Source: Theropithecus gelada
Lineage: Eukaryota; Chordata; Mammalia; Primates; Cercopithecidae
Reading direction: 5' to 3'
Assembly: GCF_003255815.1 (NCBI RefSeq)
Contig: NC_037681.1
Coordinates: forward strand, 75,576,386 to 75,640,385
Length of the DNA: 64,000 bases
The translations under genes and the position numbers were made by a program. Shown here piece by piece: positions 55,393 to 64,000 of the stretch. Below the pieces are notes generated by a model that was not told the origin of the DNA, made no database searches, and saw nothing but the letters and a program-made list of their open reading frames with translations. Each line of letters starts with the position of its first letter. Positions within the stretch are counted from its first letter, which is position 1.

Positions 55393-57092
55393 CATATTCC
55401 AGGTTTTTCTGGTGCTATCATCCATTATTTCATCACTCGATGAATAAGAGAGTCGTGGGGAAGCAGCAAGTTCTGATGGGTGTAACAAATGCAGATTCGG
55501 CTTGAAGACCCAGAAGGGTTATTCATCCCACTGGCTGTGCCAGGTCTTGAGGATGTTTCCTCCATAGCCCCTGCCGGGAACCACTAAACATCGCTGCCAG
55601 TGTCTCTCCTGAAACAGCAGCTGGTTTCACAGAACCTTCTACCCAGTGTCGATTCCCTTTATTGTTGCATGGAGCAGTGATCTCGTTTCCTATTCTGAGA
55701 ATCTTGAATCACCCACTGCTGGGAGAATCTCTGCCTTGTTAAATCTCTTCATTGGCCCTGAATTTTTTCCTCTCTTTTTCTTCCTCTATGTCCCTTTTTT
55801 CCCTCTGCAACCTGAATCTCATCCCTTAGAGTCTGTTTTTCCCTGAACCTTTCTTTTTTGCATTTTTTCTTCCCATCTGGAAACCCTGTGTCCCTCTTAT
55901 AAGTTAAGAGTGTAGAGAGGCATTTCTCATGCTCTTTTACTTCTGTAAAGAAACAGCTTGCATTTGTGGTATATAAACTGGATGTGCTCCTGCTTCCAGC
56001 TAGAAGACCAGCAGGGCACATGGCTGCAGCTGCTGTGACTGTCCTCTGTTTCCATGCCTTCTGGATCTCACATGTTCGAACAGGTTTTTCTTAGAAATTC
56101 TTTTGTTCTGCCTATGCTAGCAAACTAATGACTCTGGAGGGCCTCCTGGAAATAGACCTGCCTGTTTGCTTCAGGAATCTTTCTAGGCTCAGTACTCTAC
56201 TGAGGAGTTGGCAGTTCCACTCTGCTGTCAGCTAGGGGTTGGCCAAATACAGGGAGATCTTGACCAGGAGTATTACAAAGTCACAAACGCTCCTGCACCT
56301 GTTCGCTGCCATGTGTCTATGCTGGTTTCAGATTCTCCAGCATGCCAGTCCAAACTCCTCTGGGAGCCACTTGTAAATTAATAAAATTTTCATCTAGGAT
56401 ACTGGTGGCTCTCTCACGACCTCAGAGAGTGCGTGTAGCTTTCCAGATTGTGTAAGGTATTCCCTCGGAGTCGCTGAGAGGATGGAAAAACTCCACCTCT
56501 TTAAATGGCTCCCGCTGCAGCTGTTTTTGCCAGGCTGTGGCTCATGAGCTGAATATGGAAACTCTTTCTGGTGCCAGCTTTGATTTTGCACCACTTGTCA
56601 GGACTGCCCTGGCGTGAGCAGCTGACTCACATTCCACCCTCCATCCTCTGCCCTCTGCCCTCAACTGGGGATAAAGGTGGGGTGGCCTGGGCACACCAGT
56701 CAAAAAGCTTTTAGTCGTTACTGATAAATTGGGTTTTATGTATTTGGCTACGTTTGTTGAAAAGGAGCTTTGTCTTTAAATCAGTGTTTGAGTGTTTCTG
56801 TTAAAAATGCTTTCTAGCGTCTGTGGCAGAAACTGTTAGTTCATTTTACATCTTACTTGGGGCCCCAGGTTTATAAGAGATCCTTTGCTCTTCTGCCACT
56901 GCCTCGACTATGGTACAAAAGTCACTGTAGGGGATGGCTGTGAAGACACTTTTGATCTCAGATGTCAGCCAGACTCACAGTCAGGAGTTTACACTAAAGA
57001 CCTGTGGAGACAGCACATTTGACATTTGAGAGAACCAGAACAAGCTTTTTATATGTCCACAGATTCCCAGAAAATAGGTTCTGTAGTCTAAC

Positions 57093-57215
57093 ATTTCATT
57101 CATTCCCTCAAAAAATATATATTGAGGACCTATTGTGAGCTGGGTACTGTTTGAAGAAAAAAAAGAGACCTAGTGCCTGCCCACATGGAGCTTACATTCT
57201 AATTGAAATGTAGGG
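57093..57215 (-). mobile_element. L2 3' end, antisense
   Basis: 'attcattccctcaaaaaata', 'tattgaggacctattgtgag', 'ctgggtactgtttgaag', 'cctgcccacatggagcttac' and 'attctaattg' follow the reverse-complement L2 end. It ends 126 bases before exon l. Confidence 0.7.
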
Positions 57216-57341
57216 AAATTGCTGTTGAACTGTTTCCTTTGTATGCAGTAGAAGCCAGTAGAAATTAATATGGATAAATGAGCCCAGAGAAAGAAATAAT
57301 GAGACAGTGGCTGGGGTAATCACCAATTTCGGGCTTTACAG

Positions 57342-57543
57342 GGACAGCATGCAAGATTCAAGAAGTATGTGGGGCACAGTGCACACGTCACCAACGTGAG
57401 GTGGCTGCACAATGACTCTGTGCTGCTCACAGTGGGCGGCGCCGACACAGCCCTGATGATCTGGACCAGGGAGTTTGTGGGGACCCAGGAGAGCAAGCTG
57501 GTGGACAGCGAGGAGTCGGACACCGACGTGGAAGAGGATGGAG
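57342..57543 (+). CDS. EML6: EML6 coding exon l (GHSAHVTNVRW blade and acidic linker)
   Basis: Coding exon of 202 nt starting on a codon boundary. It reads GQHARFKKYVGHSAHVTNVR, WLHNDSVLLTVGGADTALMI, WTREFVGTQESKLVDSEES and DTDVEEDG with a split Gly at the end. The GHSAHVTNVRW to GGADTxxMIW span is the closing WD blade of unit two; the SEESDTDVEED tail is the acidic linker before unit three. G+C is higher than in the neighbouring exons and CpGs are present (GCGGCGCCGAC). Acceptor 'gggctttacag', donor gtgagc. Confidence 0.95.
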
Positions 57544-57652
57544 GTGAGCCCCCACCTGCCACGCGCCTCCTGTGCCGACTGTACCTCCCACCACCTCCCT
57601 TCCTGGGTCACTGCAAACCAACTGGCTCCCCAATCTGTTTTTGTTGTTTAAG

Positions 57653-57779
57653 GCTATGACAGCGATGTTGCTCGAGAAAAGGCCATTGACTACACCACCA
57701 AGATCTATGCTGTGAGCATCAGGGAAATGGAAGGCACCAAGCCACACCAGCAGCTGAAGGAAGTTTCCGTGGAAGAAAG
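57653..57779 (+). CDS. EML6: EML6 coding exon m (GYDSDVAREKAIDYTTK linker)
   Basis: Last coding exon in the window, 127 nt, two bases of a split Gly in and AG of a split Arg out. It reads YDSDVAREKAIDYTTKIYAV, SIREMEGTKPHQQLKEVSV and EER. It forms the linker between the second and third HELP/propeller units; no WD motif is present, as expected. The intron before it is only 109 bases. Acceptor 'ttttgttgtttaag' (AAG-type), donor gtatgg. The next exon (expected to begin with a Pro/Val/Ser-rich linker) was not found before 64000. Confidence 0.92.
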
Positions 57780-58946
57780 GTATGGTGTTGCCAGGTTTGC
57801 TTGCTTTTATATCTGATGACAAGAAACTTGTTTAAACCAGAGTGCATTTTCTTTGCCCTCAAAATTGCTACTTAAGTCAGTCTTTTATAAATCCGCACAG
57901 GGTCTTCACCTGTACACAGGCTTAAGCTGGGAAAAAAAAAAGCACAACATCACAGTATGTGACAAAGGGTGGTTTATACTTTGTGGAAGTTGGTTCTGGA
58001 ATGTGACTTGAATAGACATGAAATTTGGCTGGGCTAGGCTTCTCCGTGCCCAGAAAAAATGCTAGGGTATTCCAAAAACAGTCCTGACTGTGGCAGCTGA
58101 CAGGAAAGCCTGCTGACCAGCAAGGTAGGAGGGAGGACAGGCTTCTGAGATCATGGAGGAATAGTTGTGGAGTTGTGAAAAACCATCTTCCATTCTAATC
58201 AGAAGCTGTGCCTTATACTCCGTTCACTTGGTATATCTTCTCTTACTGTGTCTGCATTTGCCCACATTTGTCTAGGTGGGTTTGGCAGTTCCAGCCTATC
58301 CCATTTGATTTTGTTGCCTTGGATCCTCTATGTAGAAAGTGTGTTTTCTGTTATTATTTTAGGGCTTTTCAATGTGCTATTTTAAGTATTGATAAGAATT
58401 GTTAAACACTTTAGCATTTCTGAAAAGAAAAGCTCAGAATTACTACATTACTTAATGTATCATATTCATGCTAAGAGAGGATATTGAATAAAAACTCTAA
58501 TAACTAAAGAGAATTGCATGGATCTCAAAGATGTTTTAAGAATTCTGTTGGCTGTTCACATTGAGGTAGGCTCAATGTTCGCAATACACTAGTCCCACAA
58601 TATGTAATTTATGAGATTCAAGTAGTTTGCATTTAGTATGGCTTTCTGCCTAACAATAACCAGTAAATCTGACCTATCACTTCTTACTATTATGTGGGGT
58701 TTTAGATGCAAAGAAATGTAACCTCCTCCTGCTCCTCCTCCTTAAATTCAGTGCCAGATGTTAAAATAGACTTGGTAAATGGTGGGTGTGCTACTGGCAA
58801 GAAGATTGAATCTAATGTAAAAAAGCCCTAATTTTTCCCTAGCGTCTTTGTTAGATGTTACAAAGATTCAGAGCTCTCTTTTAAGAAAAAATTAGAGATT
58901 TTTCTGCAGTGGTCTTTATAGTTCATTTTGCTTGCAACATGGTTTT

Positions 58947-59242
58947 TTGTTTTTTTTTTTTTTGAGACGGAGTCTCGCTCTGTCGCCCAGGCTGCAGTGC
59001 AGTGGTGCGATCTCTGCTCACTGCAAGCTCCACCTCCCGGGTTCACGCCATTCTCCCGCCTCAGCCTCCGAGTAGCTGGGACTACAGGCGCCCGCCACCA
59101 CGCCCGGCTAGTTTTTTGTATTTTTAGTAGAGACGGGGTTTCACGATGTTAGCCAGGATGGTCTCGATCTCCTGACCTCGTGATCCACCCGCCTCGGCCT
59201 CCCAAAGTGCTGGGATTACAGGCTTGAGCCACCGCGCCCGGC
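58947..59242 (-). mobile_element. AluY (AluYR-like), antisense, with perfect TSD
   Basis: 'gacggagtctcgctctgtcg', 'cacgcccggctagttttttg', 'caggcttgagccaccgcgcc'. Flanked by a 13-bp target duplication GCAACATGGTTTT (58934-58946 and 59243-59255). Few differences from the inner AluY at 54851. Confidence 0.95.
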
Positions 59243-62200
59243 GCAACATGGTTTTAAAGTGGCCACAAACAGAAAATAATTTTCCAAGTCCTAATTCTAA
59301 GAATCAAGGGGAAAAAAGAACCATATGCATAGAAGTGCATGAATAGGCCTCCCACTTAAATAATCCACTCTAAAAAAAATGTTTGACCTGAATTATACAT
59401 TCCTTTGGAAAAAAAAAAAAAAAAAACTACCCAGTCTTTCTAATTTCATTTCTAGTTTCACATACCATTATGAAATGAGTTGACATGGCCATTATCCCAA
59501 GGGTGTTTCTGGCTGATTTCTGTAACTCAATCATACATGCTGAGATTCTTGCTAGCCACCAAAATATAATCATTTAACCCAAGCCCCAGATTCCAAACAC
59601 TGCAGCTGATTTCTAACCCAAACCAAGGCTCACCTAATCCTCTTGTCTTGTTGCCTCTTTGGGCAAGTCTGTCAAAATCTCATACTGCCCAACTTAATGA
59701 AAGGTAGGAGGACTGATGATAGAGAGGACCCCAATAATTTTTTATTTTAAAATTCAGAATTTTCAAGTTACCCCATTTTATTATCAAGCTATACCCACAT
59801 CAGATAGGAAGCTGTATAGTAGCATACACTGGATTGATTCTTTTTTTTAACAAAAGGAAAAAGCCTTATAATATTATGAGATAGGGGTAGGCAGTTCAGT
59901 ACTTTACTAGCATTAACAAAAAGTTCACACCAGGATTTAGCGAAGCAAACAATTTTGAGATAAGTCTAGGGTCTGGAGGAATAATCAAGCCTTTTCTGTG
60001 GAGAGCAACTTCCTAGATAACTTAAAAAGCCTTGACAGCCTCAATTCCCAGAAGGAACTGTAACTGGAGCACACACTGCCAGCTGCACAGCATGCTGGGA
60101 GCAGAGTGGGGCCGTGCCAGGTAGGGTCAGCTAGTAAAGAGCACTAAATGATGCCCAACTTAGCAGCCTCCATGGGGGCAAATCATAATCAGAACAAAGA
60201 ACAAGCAGATTGCACCAGTCCTGGTCAGTAATTTTAGGGGAGCCTGAACCTCAGAGATCAGACTGTAGTCAGCTTCTGGACCACAAAAGGGAACATTGCC
60301 AGGCAAGTCAGGGCATTCAGGAAATTTGAGAGAAAGCAGGATGAGTGATGGAATTGGGAGGGTGGCACAAGATGTTAAACAGCATATCTTAGTCCTCAGC
60401 TAGGGTATAAAACAGGGCCCGTGGACTCCAGCATCCTGGAATGGCAGAGGGCCTGAGACAGAAAAATGCTGACATCAGAACCACATGAAGCCAGGCAGCA
60501 GTGGCCAGCTTCTCCCTGGGAATATTCAGGGCTGTTGCCCAACAGCCCCTGACACTGCTTTCTTTGGCTACTTCAAGCCCTGCTTGAAGATTTGAGAGGC
60601 AGGGGTTTTCCTTAGTGTTCCCATCATGATGCCTTCTGTATATACCTGCAAATACCTCTATATACCTGGGTGCTTTTTCTAAACACTTGGTTCAAGACAT
60701 GCACCAATGAGACTAATGGGAGACGAGTACTCGAGGACTGAAAGAGATGTGAGCTTGGAACAGCCACTCCACGCAGGATCCTTAGCACTGTTTTGTCTCT
60801 TAGCAATGTTTCAGGTAGCTCTACCTCTGGTAAATCCCGTCACCTAAAAACAATTAGAAACTGTGAGATGACTGTAGCACCTGTGGTACTGAGAAAAATG
60901 CCTTGAAGGCAGCTGTGCTTTATGCATCAATTACCTTTTAAGCAACTGAATTCCTAATTCCTAAATTTTAAGATAGCTGTGGACTGCTTCTAATTAGACT
61001 CAGTTATTTGACTTTAAAATAGCTGTGAGACTTCAGATCATGCTTCCTTGTACAATTGCTAATTACATTGTGAGTTCTTATTCTTCAGAAGCCATATGAT
61101 CTTTAGTTCTAATCTTTCAAACAATGAGGAAGCTGAGAAGAAATTTACAACTGGTCTCAAAAGAATCCTGGGCTATCCCTACCAGATATATAATGTCCGT
61201 GAGGTGTTCAGCGGGTAGCCCAGTTACTCCAGCTTTCCTCTAGCACACCGGGATGCCCTGCCTCCGTGACCTAGACTGTTCTGGCTGGTCCCCAACCTTG
61301 GGTGAACCCTTGGGTGTTGTTGCTGCTCAGCTGGCGCGTGTGGTGCGTGGCTGAGGAAACTCATGAAGTCTTTTTTATTTTTGGGAATGCATGCTTTCGC
61401 TCCTTATCTGGGCACTCAGGGCTACCCCAGCCACCCTCCTTCATCCCCAGCCGACGTGACGCTAATTCTGGTCTAGAGGAACCCTTCCAAACCTTCCTGC
61501 CTCTCAAGTGCCACGCCCCAACCTGACATACCTCTTGCTCTCAGCTTTTGACCTCACCTCCTTTGCCATGTTTTCTTATAATGTAATCTTTTATCCATCT
61601 ACAAACTTAAGATATTTCATTGATACTTAAAATGTCAGGAAAGTTCCTTTTGGGGAGAAAAAATAAAGGGGGAAGCATAGTTTTTCAGAGCAATTTAAGA
61701 TGCAAAATGCTTATATCATCTCAACGTGAGGGATGGTGCCCAAATCCTGTATTCAGACTTCAGTAAAAACAGTTTTCCCCAATTCATCAAGCAGTAAAAT
61801 CCCTAAAGTTTGCTCAGTACCAAATTACTAGAGTTGCCTGTAAAATGAAGAATTTTCTTTTCACGTTACTGAAGTCACACCTAGCTTACATACTGTTTTT
61901 TGATTTATAACGTAGGGGCTTTCAAGGGGGTCACCCAACCCAAACCGGCCTAAGCAAAAGGGAACTTACTGGTTTACACACCTAAGTATGCAGGGGTAGG
62001 GCAACTTCAGGTATCACTTGTTAAGAGAACTCAAATCTTGCTGCCAGGATTCTGGTTTTTTCCTTCATATCTCAGTTCTGTTCCTCTGGGTTATTACAGT
62101 TCTTCAGATAGAAAAATGGCTGCAGAACTTATAGTCTCTGGCTTAAAATCAGTAGGAAAGAACTGCCTCTGATTCACAAGTTCCCCCTACAAATGTCTTT

Positions 62201-62443
62201 TGAGGTGCTATTGGCTCTGGTGGGCCCCAGGCTACCCTTGATCCAATCACTGTGGGCTAGGGAGAAAAAGCCTTTGACCCTTCCCTTGGAAATAGTCACC
62301 TGCCACCATAGACTAGCAATGTAATCACTTACCCCAGAGGTGATTTGGATAGACCCAAAATAGAAAATGTCTACTACAATTCACCCTTTTCTTGTCCTAT
62401 ATAGCCTCTTAAAATGGCCCCATTTAAAACTATCCTAAATATA

Positions 62444-62754
62444 GGCCAGGCACGGTGTCTCACACCTGTAATCCCAGAATTTGGGAAGCCAAGGAAGGCA
62501 GATTACATGAGGCCAGGAGTTCAAGACCAGCCTAGGAAACATGGTGAAACCCTGTCTCTCCTAAAAATACAAAAATTAGCCTGGTGTGGTGGCACACACC
62601 TGTAATCTCAGCTAGTCAGGAGGCTGAGGCACAAATCGCTTGAACCCAGGAGGCAGAGGTTGCAGTGAGTCAAGATGGCACCTCTGCACTCCAGCCTGGG
62701 TGACAGAGTGATAATCTGTCTCAAAAAAACAAACAAACAAACAAACAAAAAAAA
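62444..62754 (+). mobile_element. Alu, sense, with (CAAA)n tail
   Basis: 'ggccaggcacggtgtctcac', 'gagttcaagaccagcctagg' and 'cactccagcctgggtgacag', then a tail of (AAAC)n units. Nearly full length, moderately diverged. Confidence 0.92.
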
Positions 62755-63540
62755 CCACCATGAAACCTCACTATCCTGTATGTAATTTGAAATGCATTTA
62801 TGCCACCTTCCCAAAAAGAGGCGGCTCAAAGTCTCAGCCAGTCACCACATTCAGGATCTCAGAGTACTGTGAAATTTTCTTATCCAGGTCCAAATAAACC
62901 CCTCATGGTCCTGTGGCTAATGAGAATATTAACCACCCTAACTTGCCAAATAGCGATAAAGAGAGGACAGAATGAAGATAATTTTTTTGAATCACCACTT
63001 TGGAGGAGGGAGAACCAGACAACATGCGGTGGTCACTGGTCCAAACCATATTGCCTTCAGCTGGACTAGACTGTCAACGATTCCTGCCCTAGCCATGTGC
63101 GAGTATTATATGGCTGGGTGGTAATATGAATGTTGGAAGATGCCAGCAGTCAGGATGTAAAGGTTTTGTTTGTTGTTTCAAAACATACACATATGGAAAT
63201 GAAAAATAAAAGTAGGAAGTAACATAATACTCTCTTAAAAGTACAGCTCTCCAAGTGTCCCAGGTTCCTACTGGGATGTCAATGATGCCCCTATATTTTG
63301 TCATTCTCATGGGAAAATTTGTATCCTCCGGCCCTCCCATGAGCTCCTCCGTTGACGAGAGACTGGCTCAGGACTTGGCTACTCCACAGACATGCATAAG
63401 CTGTCACTTTGTGGGAGGGAAGGTCAACTTTTAAAGACATCGGCCAGGAGGCCCACATTTCAGGTCAGTCCAAATTCCATTTTTGTCATTTAGTCCTCTG
63501 GCCTAAGATTTGGAGTTTTATAATATCAACTTAGGAAAAA

Positions 63541-63543
63541 AAA

Positions 63544-63597
<54 letters not shown>
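63541..63597. repeat. (TA)n(TG)n(TA)n microsatellite
   Basis: (AT)11 then (GT)6 then (AT)10, immediately at the tail side of the following antisense Alu, so probably derived from its A-tail. Largely self-complementary and able to form a cruciform or hairpin. Confidence 0.9.
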
Positions 63598-63881
63598 TTG
63601 AGACTGGGTCTGGCTCTGTTGCCCAGTGTGTAATACAGTGGTGTGATCCTGTCTCAGTGCAGCCTCAACCTCCTGGGCTCAAGCAATTCTCCCACTTCAG
63701 CCCCGCAAGAACCTGGGACTGGGACTACAGGTGTGCACCACCATACCAGCAAATCGTTTTTTTAGAGACGGGGTGATCTTACTATGTTTCCCAGGGTATT
63801 CTCAAACTCCTTGGCTCAAGCAGTCTTACCACCTTGGCCTCATCAGTGCTAGGATTCCAGGTGAGAGCCACCATGCCCAGC
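63598..63881 (-). mobile_element. Alu (J type), antisense
   Basis: 'tttgagactgggtctggctc', 'gttgcccagtgtgtaataca', 'cctcctgggctcaagcaatt' and an end of 'gagccaccatgcccagct'. An old copy with a short duplication ('ctgggactgggac'). Confidence 0.88.
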
Positions 63882-64000
63882 TCAAAAAATAGATTTTTTT
63901 ACATCTCCAACTGATACTTGAATTCTCAAGGGAAAGATATATCAATTAAACAAATTACTATTTTATTTCTTAAATCATTTGTCACTCTGCCCGCATATTT

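Larger units (their letters stand above)
45655..57341 (+). other. EML6: EML6 intron k-l, 11.7 kb
   Basis: Largest intron in the window and the most repeat-dense: CR1/L3-like LINE relic (45830-48110), L1M sense (48738-52224), L1M antisense (52310-53080), MLT1-type LTR (53679-54064), Alus at 46071, 47010, 51633 and 53229, the nested pair 54792-55392, and an L2 end (57093-57215). 48130-48737, 54070-54780 and 55410-57090 show nothing recognised. Acceptor 'tttcgggctttacag'. Confidence 0.7.
57780..64000 (+). other. EML6: EML6 intron m, 5' 6.2 kb
   Basis: Gene-free to the window end. Holds AluY (58947-59242), an old unassigned repeat (about 61930-62400) resembling that at 36960-37560, an Alu (62444-62754), a TA/TG microsatellite (63541-63597) and an Alu (63598-63881). 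57780-58930, 59260-61930 and 62760-63540 have no repeat or exon I can recognise. I looked for the next EML6 linker exon and a HELP motif and saw neither. Confidence 0.65.

Noticed and set aside
355..57779. EML5 as the identity of the gene
   Set aside because: EML5 is very similar, but the loop GGFTSKRGTFG, the blade GQHARFKKYVGHSAHV and the linker residues fit EML6 as I recall the two proteins. A BLASTP of the joined exons would settle it.
1..64000. CRISPR arrays, operons, ribosome binding sites, prophage or bacterial systems
   Set aside because: The window is a primate intron-exon landscape. Short direct repeats are microsatellites or transposon duplications, with no spaced repeat array.
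57780..64000. Next EML6 exon (linker or HELP motif of unit three)
   Set aside because: Scanned by eye for the expected linker and HELP residues in all three + frames without a match. It is presumably beyond the right edge.

Overview
This window is nuclear genomic DNA from a primate, almost certainly an Old World monkey (macaque, baboon or green-monkey type). At least 20 Alu elements are present. The three youngest (31849-32157, 54851-55148 and 58947-59242) carry AluY variants that I associate with the cercopithecoid AluYR lineage: 'gatccggccac' in the right arm of the first, and, on the reverse strand, 'ggctagttttttg' and 'ggcttgagcc' in the other two. The species assignment rests on recall of those consensus sequences, not on a search.

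Only one protein-coding gene is recognisable: the middle part of EML6 (echinoderm microtubule-associated protein-like 6) on the + strand. Thirteen consecutive coding exons can be placed to the base: 355-460, 8396-8489, 19385-19485, 20786-20988, 23261-23372, 23617-23744, 27943-28084, 31356-31508, 31682-31813, 39738-39826, 45478-45654, 57342-57543 and 57653-57779. They total 1766 nt (about 588 codons), join in one open frame across every junction and all have GT-AG introns. They encode most of the second of EML6's three HELP/WD-propeller units, from the WD blade GRDAAIHVWD to the acidic linker SEESDTDVEEDGG and the start of the linker to unit three. The gene enters from the left and leaves to the right, so neither start nor stop codon, promoter nor polyA site lies here. 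EML6 was preferred over its close paralogue EML5 on recalled residues (for example QQAGGGFTSKRG and KGQHARFKKYVGHSAHV).

Everything else is intron, about 97% of the window, and is mostly interspersed repeats. 1-354: intron with an L3/MIR-like relic. 461-8395: low-repeat intron with L1 3'-UTR fragments, one Alu and a palindromic MITE. 8490-19384: Alu cluster (13.4-14.8 kb), then about 3.8 kb of antisense L1M interrupted by a solo LTR. 19486-31355: small introns with L2, MIR and an MLT1-type solo LTR, and a repeat-poor stretch before the exon at 27943. 31814-39737: recent AluY next to a splice donor, L1M and several Alus. 39827-45477: a MIR split by an L1 that is itself split by an Alu. 45655-57341: a long antisense CR1/L3-like LINE relic, a sense L1M of about 3.4 kb, an antisense L1M, an MLT1 LTR and a nested Alu. 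57780-64000: AluY, Alu and a TA/TG microsatellite.

I found no tRNA, rRNA, snRNA, CRISPR or novel coding system. The most testable observation is that two adjacent, frame-preserving exons (31356-31508 and 31682-31813) are bracketed at close range by oppositely oriented Alus, the downstream one a lineage-specific AluY starting 35 bases past the donor site. That arrangement could favour a 285-nt circular RNA or in-frame skipping.
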